64,000 nucleotides of DNA from Sphingomonas sp. IC-56 (GTDB lineage: Bacteria; Pseudomonadota; Alphaproteobacteria; Sphingomonadales; Sphingomonadaceae), in NCBI RefSeq assembly GCF_021043375.1, contig NZ_JAJNDV010000002.1, forward strand, positions 62,001-126,000, in the 5' to 3' direction. Position 1 is the stretch's first letter. The number at the start of each line of letters is the position of its first letter. Position numbers and translations under genes: made by a program. The notes below the pieces were generated by a model. That model worked only from the letters and a program-made list of their open reading frames with translations. It was not told where the DNA came from and made no database searches. Positions 59,769 to 64,000 of the stretch are shown here, in pieces.

Positions 59769-59784
59769 AGGCGAAACGGTTGCT
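59769..59784 (+). promoter_or_regulatory. Possible sigma-54 -24/-12 promoter before the XrtA-type operon
   Basis: AGGCGAAACGGTTGCT has GG and GC dinucleotides at the 12-base offset required for sigma-54 and a perfect TTGCT at -12, but only a partial -24 (AGGC for TGGCAC). It lies 83 bases before the sugar transferase start. It is tempting because PrsR, a sigma-54 activator, is encoded in the same operon, but the match is weak. Confidence 0.3.
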
Positions 59785-59814
59785 CGCTTTTGGCACCTGC
59801 AGGTGAAAAGCGAG
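59783..59814. promoter_or_regulatory. Nested palindrome in the manC/sugar transferase divergent region
   Basis: An outer arm CTCGCTTTT (59783-59791) and its exact complement AAAAGCGAG (59806-59814) flank the 12-base palindrome CACCTGCAGGTG (59794-59805), with only GG unmatched. The whole is 32 bases of near-perfect dyad, 52 bases before the sugar transferase start. No T tract suits a terminator, so an operator is more likely. Confidence 0.55.
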
Positions 59815-59866
59815 AGCAGAAGCATGTCGGGTTTGTTTACACTTCGCCGCTAACGGTGGCCTGGTC

Positions 59867-61255
59867 ATGATCCGCTTGTTCAAGCATTACGTGCCGAATG
59901 CCGTGCTGCTGCTCGGCTTGATGGACATCATCTTGCTTCTGGCCGCGGGCGAGATCGGGTGGCTCGTGCGCGCGCAGCAGATCGGCATGTTACCCGGCCA
60001 AGTGACGGAGCGGCTGCCGCAGTTGCTGGCATTCGCGACGTTCCTCGAACTCGCGATGATTGCGATCGGCGTCTACGGTGCCGAAGCGCTGCAATCGATC
60101 CGCCACGCGACGGCCCGCCTCTTGGTGGCGGTGTCGCTGGGGGTCATCGGCCTGAGCGCGATCTACTTCGTGCTGCCTCAACTGAGCTTCTGGCGCTCCA
60201 ACCTCCTGTACGCCATGGTCGCGGCGGTCATATTGCTGCTGCTGGTCCGGCTTCTGCTCGGCAAGGCACTGGGCGGACAGGTGTTCAAGCGCCGAATCGT
60301 GGTACTCGGCGCCGGCCCTCGCGCGGCCCGCTTAAAGGCTCTTTCCAAACTGCCCGGCGCCGGCTTCGCAGTGGTCGGCTATGTGTCGATGAACGAGGGC
60401 AATCGCGTGATCCCTGAGGCCATCGCGCGCGACGCCATCTATAACCTGGCCGACCATGTCGTGCTCCTGAACGCGAGCGAAGTGGTGCTCGCGCTGGAGG
60501 AGCGGCGGAACGCCTTGCCGCTCAAGGATCTGCTGCGCGTCAAGACGACGGGCGTCCATGTCAACGAAATCTCGACGTTCCTCGAACGCGAAACCGGACG
60601 CGTCGACCTGGACAGCGTCAATCCAAGCTGGCTGATCTTCTCGGACGGCTTCTCATCCGGGCGCATGGTGTCGAGCGTGTTCAAGCGCATCTTCGACATC
60701 ACCGCGAGCCTGATCCTACTGTTACTTACGCTGCCGCTGGTCCTGCTTACCGCCATTCTGATTAAGCTAGAAAGCCGCGGCCCCGCCTTCTATCGGCAAC
60801 GACGCGTGGGGCTCTACGGTCAGAGCTACGACGTCGTGAAGCTCCGCTCGATGCGCCAGGACGCCGAGCTGCCAGGTGTCGCCGTATGGGCGGAGCAGGA
60901 CGACCCCCGCATCACTCGCATCGGCAGGATCATCCGCAAGCTTCGCATCGACGAGCTTCCGCAGTGCTGGAGCGTGCTGAAGGGCGAGATGAGCTTCGTC
61001 GGTCCCCGCCCTGAGCGGCCGCAGTTCGTCGACGACCTTGAACAGCACCTGCCATTCTACGCCGAGCGTCACATGGTGAAGCCCGGGATCACCGGCTGGG
61101 CACAGATCAACTATCCGTATGGGGCGTCCATCGACGACGCCCGCCAGAAGCTGGAATATGACCTGTTCTACGCCAAGAACTACTCGCCCTTCCTCGACAT
61201 CCTGATCCTGCTCCAGACCATACGTGTGGTCCTCTTTCCAGCGGGCGCGCGCTGA
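59867..61255 (+). CDS. Exopolysaccharide sugar transferase, XrtA/PEP-CTERM system type
   Basis: The 462-residue membrane protein has four N-terminal helices (to about 145) and a Rossmann-like nucleotide region (RRIVVLGAGPRAARLKALSKLPG). The C-terminal polyprenyl-phosphate sugar-1-phosphate transferase domain carries FKRIFDITASLILLLLTLPLVLL, FYRQRRVGLYGQSYDVVKLRSM and DELPQCWSVLKGEMSFVGPRPERPQF. It would start repeat-unit synthesis on undecaprenyl phosphate. The order transferase, PrsK, PrsR matches the exosortase-A associated (EpsB-like) group. It abuts prsK (stop and start share one base). Confidence 0.9.
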   Translation: MIRLFKHYVPNAVLLLGLMDIILLLAAGEIGWLVRAQQIGMLPGQVTERLPQLLAFATFLELAMIAIGVYGAEALQSIRHATARLLVAVSLGVIGLSAIYFVLPQLSFWRSNLLYAMVAAVILLLLVRLLLGKALGGQVFKRRIVVLGAGPRAARLKALSKLPGAGFAVVGYVSMNEGNRVIPEAIARDAIYNLADHVVLLNASEVVLALEERRNALPLKDLLRVKTTGVHVNEISTFLERETGRVDLDSVNPSWLIFSDGFSSGRMVSSVFKRIFDITASLILLLLTLPLVLLTAILIKLESRGPAFYRQRRVGLYGQSYDVVKLRSMRQDAELPGVAVWAEQDDPRITRIGRIIRKLRIDELPQCWSVLKGEMSFVGPRPERPQFVDDLEQHLPFYAERHMVKPGITGWAQINYPYGASIDDARQKLEYDLFYAKNYSPFLDILILLQTIRVVLFPAGAR

Positions 61256-63306
61256 TGGCGCTAACCATGATTGTCTGGGCCCACGCACTCGCTGCGCTTC
61301 TGTTCGGTGGCCTCGCGCTTTGGACCATCCGTTCACAGGAAAGCGGCCTGCCGCACCGGGCCCTTGTGGCTGCGTTGGCCCTTACCGCGCTTTGGGCGCT
61401 CGCCGTTGCCGGGATCGGCGGCAAGGCATTTGTCACCACCCTGGTAGAGTCGGCGCGGAACCTTGCCTGGTTGGCCACCATGCTGATCATACACCGCCGC
61501 AACGGCAATGGGCGTCCGCCATTGGCGCTGGGCACGGTGTATGCTGTGGTCGCCTTGGTCGTTCTGGCAAGTCTCGCCGCGCGCGTGATTGCTGAGATCG
61601 CAGGTCCCCAACTTCGATCGCAGGCCGAGATCACGATCATCCTATTGCGGCTGCTTACGGCGTTGGCCGCACTGGTGCTGCTCAACGCCCTCTATGCCGC
61701 GCTTCGGCCGCGTGCAGGCAAACGTCTGATCGTGCTCGCCATAGGCGGCATCTGGGTGGCCGACATCATCTTGTTCGGTACCGCGTATCTTACCGATAGC
61801 TGGCGGATACAGCCCGCCGCCATGCGTGGCGCCGCGATGCTGGCAGTGGCAGTTACCATGGCGATCGGCCTGCAACGCAAGGGTGAGTGGAGCGTGCAGG
61901 TCTCGCGAACCGTCGCCTACCAGTCCCTCTCCTTGGTGGCGATCGGCGTCTACCTGCTTTTCCTGGCGCTCGCGACGAGCGCCATTGCGGCGGTTGGCGG
62001 GAGCTATGCCCGCGCGCTCCAAACCGCTTTCGTGCTGGGGTCGACGGTCGCCATCCTGACGCTGGTTTCCAACAGCTGGCTTCGCGCCTGGACAAAGGTG
62101 AAGCTGGCCAAGCACCTGTTCCAACATCGCTATGATTATCGAACCGAATGGATGCGCTTCACCGATACGATCGGTGGGTCTGCATCCGCGCCACTAGAGG
62201 AACGCATCGTCAAGGCCGTGGCGGACCTCACGTCCTCCCCGGGCGGGCTGCTGCTCGTGCCCGACGGACCGTCGCTGGGTGCTGGGGCCAGCTGGAACTG
62301 GGATTGCGACCTGCCGACGGGCAGCGGTGACGCGGCGCTTGCCGAGTACCTGCGGACCAGTGGCCGCATCCTTGATCTGGATGCACTCCGCTCGGGGACG
62401 GACCAGTCTGGCGATGGCGCGATCGTCCCGCAATGGATGCTCGACATAGAAGAAGCCTGGGTACTCGTTCCTTTGCCGCATCTCGGGCATCTTGTCGGCG
62501 CTATCCTGCTTACCCGTCCGCCCGCTGCACAGGCGCTCGATTGGGAGGACCTGGATCTCCTGAAGGTTACCGGCCGGCAGGTCGCGAGCTACCTGGCGGA
62601 GGCACGCGCGCAGGAAGCACTCGCCGAGGCGCAGCGCTTCGAGGAGTTCAATCGGCGCTTCGCCTTCATCCTGCACGATATCAAAAACCTGGTCAGCCAG
62701 CTTACCCTGACCGCGCGCAATGCCGAACGCCACGCCGACAAGCCGGAGTTCCGCGCGGACATGATCGCCACGCTGCAAGACTCCTCGGAGCGCATGAATG
62801 CTTTGCTTGCACGCCTTTCGCAGCATCATCGCGGCCGCATCGCGGCGCCTCGGACGATCGACATCGTGCCGCTGGTTAAGCAGATCGCAACCCGCCGCCA
62901 TGCCCACCACCCGGTGATCGTGACCGGGGAACCCGCGGCTTTCGCATTCGCCGACGCCGCAAGCCTGGACCAGATGCTGTCGCACCTGGTGCAAAATGCA
63001 ATCGATGCCAGCCCTCCCCATGAACCCGTGACTCTGGCGGTGGCCAGTACCGGTCAGGAAGTGACCATCGACGTGATCGACACAGGTTGCGGCATGTCGG
63101 CCGCGTTCGTCCGCGACCGCCTGTTCAAGCCATTCGTCTCGTCGAAATCCGGTGGGTTCGGCATCGGCGCCTTTGAGACGCGCCAGCTTGCCGCTGCCAT
63201 GGGGGCAAGCCTGGACGTGACCTCGCGCGAGGGGGCCGGCACGCGCTTCCGCATCGGGCTCAAGACGACAGATTTTACAGTGCCGCTCGTGGAGCAAGCC
63301 GCATGA
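61255..63306 (+). CDS. prsK: XrtA/PEP-CTERM system histidine kinase PrsK
   Basis: The 683-residue protein has about ten membrane helices in residues 1-290, a GAF-like domain (about 310-450) and a histidine kinase core. The phosphoacceptor lies in [17 protein letters not shown], and the ATPase region shows [15 protein letters not shown] (N box), [45 protein letters not shown]. This layout is that of PrsK. With PrsR it controls PEP-CTERM protein and exopolysaccharide genes. It starts at 61255 immediately after the transferase and overlaps prsR by four bases. Confidence 0.9.
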   Translation: MALTMIVWAHALAALLFGGLALWTIRSQESGLPHRALVAALALTALWALAVAGIGGKAFVTTLVESARNLAWLATMLIIHRRNGNGRPPLALGTVYAVVALVVLASLAARVIAEIAGPQLRSQAEITIILLRLLTALAALVLLNALYAALRPRAGKRLIVLAIGGIWVADIILFGTAYLTDSWRIQPAAMRGAAMLAVAVTMAIGLQRKGEWSVQVSRTVAYQSLSLVAIGVYLLFLALATSAIAAVGGSYARALQTAFVLGSTVAILTLVSNSWLRAWTKVKLAKHLFQHRYDYRTEWMRFTDTIGGSASAPLEERIVKAVADLTSSPGGLLLVPDGPSLGAGASWNWDCDLPTGSGDAALAEYLRTSGRILDLDALRSGTDQSGDGAIVPQWMLDIEEAWVLVPLPHLGHLVGAILLTRPPAAQALDWEDLDLLKVTGRQVASYLAEARAQEALAEAQRFEEFNRRFAFILHDIKNLVSQLTLTARNAERHADKPEFRADMIATLQDSSERMNALLARLSQHHRGRIAAPRTIDIVPLVKQIATRRHAHHPVIVTGEPAAFAFADAASLDQMLSHLVQNAIDASPPHEPVTLAVASTGQEVTIDVIDTGCGMSAAFVRDRLFKPFVSSKSGGFGIGAFETRQLAAAMGASLDVTSREGAGTRFRIGLKTTDFTVPLVEQAA

Positions 63307-64000
63307 GCCCATCGAAGAAGCTGCTGATCGTCGAGGATGATCTCGGCCTGCAACGCCAGCTGCGCTGGGCCTATGAAGGCTATGACATCAGCTGCGCGGC
63401 TACGCGCGAGGAGGCAATCGCGTTCATCCGCTCAGCGGAACCGCAGGTCGTCACGCTGGACCTGGGATTGCCGCCAGATCCCGACGGCACGCAAGAGGGC
63501 TTCGCCACGTTGGAGGCGATCCTGCAACTGCGTCCCGATACCAAGGTAATCGTCGCGTCCGGGCACGGCGCGCACGAATCCATGCTGAAGGCGATAGCCC
63601 TGGGCGCCTGGGACTTTTACCAAAAGCCGATCGACATCGATGCGCTTGGCCTGATCGTTGCCCGCGCGTTCCACGTCCACGCGCTTGAGCAGGAAAACCG
63701 GCGGCTTGCCGAGCAGCTCGGCAGTGACGCGGTGCTCGGCGGCATCGTGACCAGTGCGCCCGAGATGCTGAAGGTGACCCGCACGGTGGAGCGAGTCGCC
63801 ACGGCCGACGTTTCGGTGATGCTGCTGGGTGCCAGCGGGACCGGCAAGGAGTTGCTGGCCCGCGGGCTGCACGACACCAGCCGGCGCAAGGGCGATTTTA
63901 TCGCCATCAACTGCGCCGCGATCCCGGAAACGCTGCTCGAATCGGAGCTGTTCGGCCATGAAAAGGGCGCGTTCACCGGCGCATTGAAAACGACCCCCGG
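63303..64000 (+). CDS. prsR: PrsR-like sigma-54 response regulator (cut by window end)
   Basis: The visible 232 codons begin [22 protein letters not shown], a receiver domain with the phosphorylated aspartate in [19 protein letters not shown]; the LPPDPDG insertion is characteristic of PrsR. The AAA+ domain follows, with Walker [17 protein letters not shown] and [15 protein letters not shown], the loop that contacts sigma-54. The DNA-binding end is outside the window. The ATG overlaps the prsK stop (ATGA). As a sigma-54 activator it should work at -24/-12 promoters. Confidence 0.9.
   Translation, partial: MSPSKKLLIVEDDLGLQRQLRWAYEGYDISCAATREEAIAFIRSAEPQVVTLDLGLPPDPDGTQEGFATLEAILQLRPDTKVIVASGHGAHESMLKAIALGAWDFYQKPIDIDALGLIVARAFHVHALEQENRRLAEQLGSDAVLGGIVTSAPEMLKVTRTVERVATADVSVMLLGASGTGKELLARGLHDTSRRKGDFIAINCAAIPETLLESELFGHEKGAFTGALKTTP

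Overview
The window is GC-rich and gene-dense, with the character of a sphingomonad (Alphaproteobacteria, Sphingomonadaceae). The evidence is the gene content: two large TonB-dependent receptors, a POT peptide transporter, phenylalanine hydroxylase, an mdh-sucD-sucA-sucB-lpd TCA cluster, CIRCE-controlled groESL, and an exosortase-A (XrtA) type exopolysaccharide/PrsK/PrsR locus at the right edge. Short palindromic repeat elements typical of such genomes sit in many gaps. I see no tRNA, rRNA, insertion sequence, prophage or CRISPR array. Genus-level placement is inference.

Left part (1-15 kb): the tail of an acyl-CoA dehydrogenase, a long inverted repeat, a nitroreductase/GntR pair, and a MerC-like membrane protein with a Zur-box-like operator. 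Then come a POT peptide symporter, a TonB receptor, a possible 44-codon gene, and a second TonB receptor divergent from a DUF485/acetate symporter pair. A membrane chemoreceptor ends this part.

15-32 kb: a gene-free repeat region, an M13 metallopeptidase, acetyl-CoA synthetase (which fits the acetate symporter) and a small secreted protein. Next is a tripartite efflux operon (NodT-type lipoprotein, adaptor, MacB-like ATPase, MacB-like permease). It is followed by MocA/XdhC molybdenum-cofactor maturation genes, a small lipoprotein, phenylalanine hydroxylase, PrmA with an SDR, and two tandem soluble chemoreceptors. Those two share an almost identical signalling module behind unrelated-looking sensor domains.

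33-51 kb is dominated by central metabolism. sdhC, sdhD and sdhA are separated from sdhB by a C13 (legumain-type) peptidase, a ClpP-like protease and a divergent SDR/ArsR pair. After zapE and a GH2 glycosidase comes the mdh, sucD, sucA, sucB, lpd run; the beta subunit of succinyl-CoA synthetase (sucC) is not in it.

51-64 kb: DUF1275 and TRIC-type membrane proteins, an unusual sigma-70-like factor, a GNAT acetyltransferase/SppA pair, and groES-groEL behind a perfect CIRCE element. A small HNH protein is coupled to manC. Divergent from it is the XrtA-associated sugar transferase, histidine kinase PrsK and response regulator PrsR, the last cut by the window end. The divergent manC/sugar-transferase region holds a striking nested palindrome. 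No clearly new multi-gene system was found. The most unusual items are the tandem chemoreceptors, the interrupted sdh cluster with two proteases, the atypical sigma factor, and several strong uncatalogued dyads in regulatory positions.
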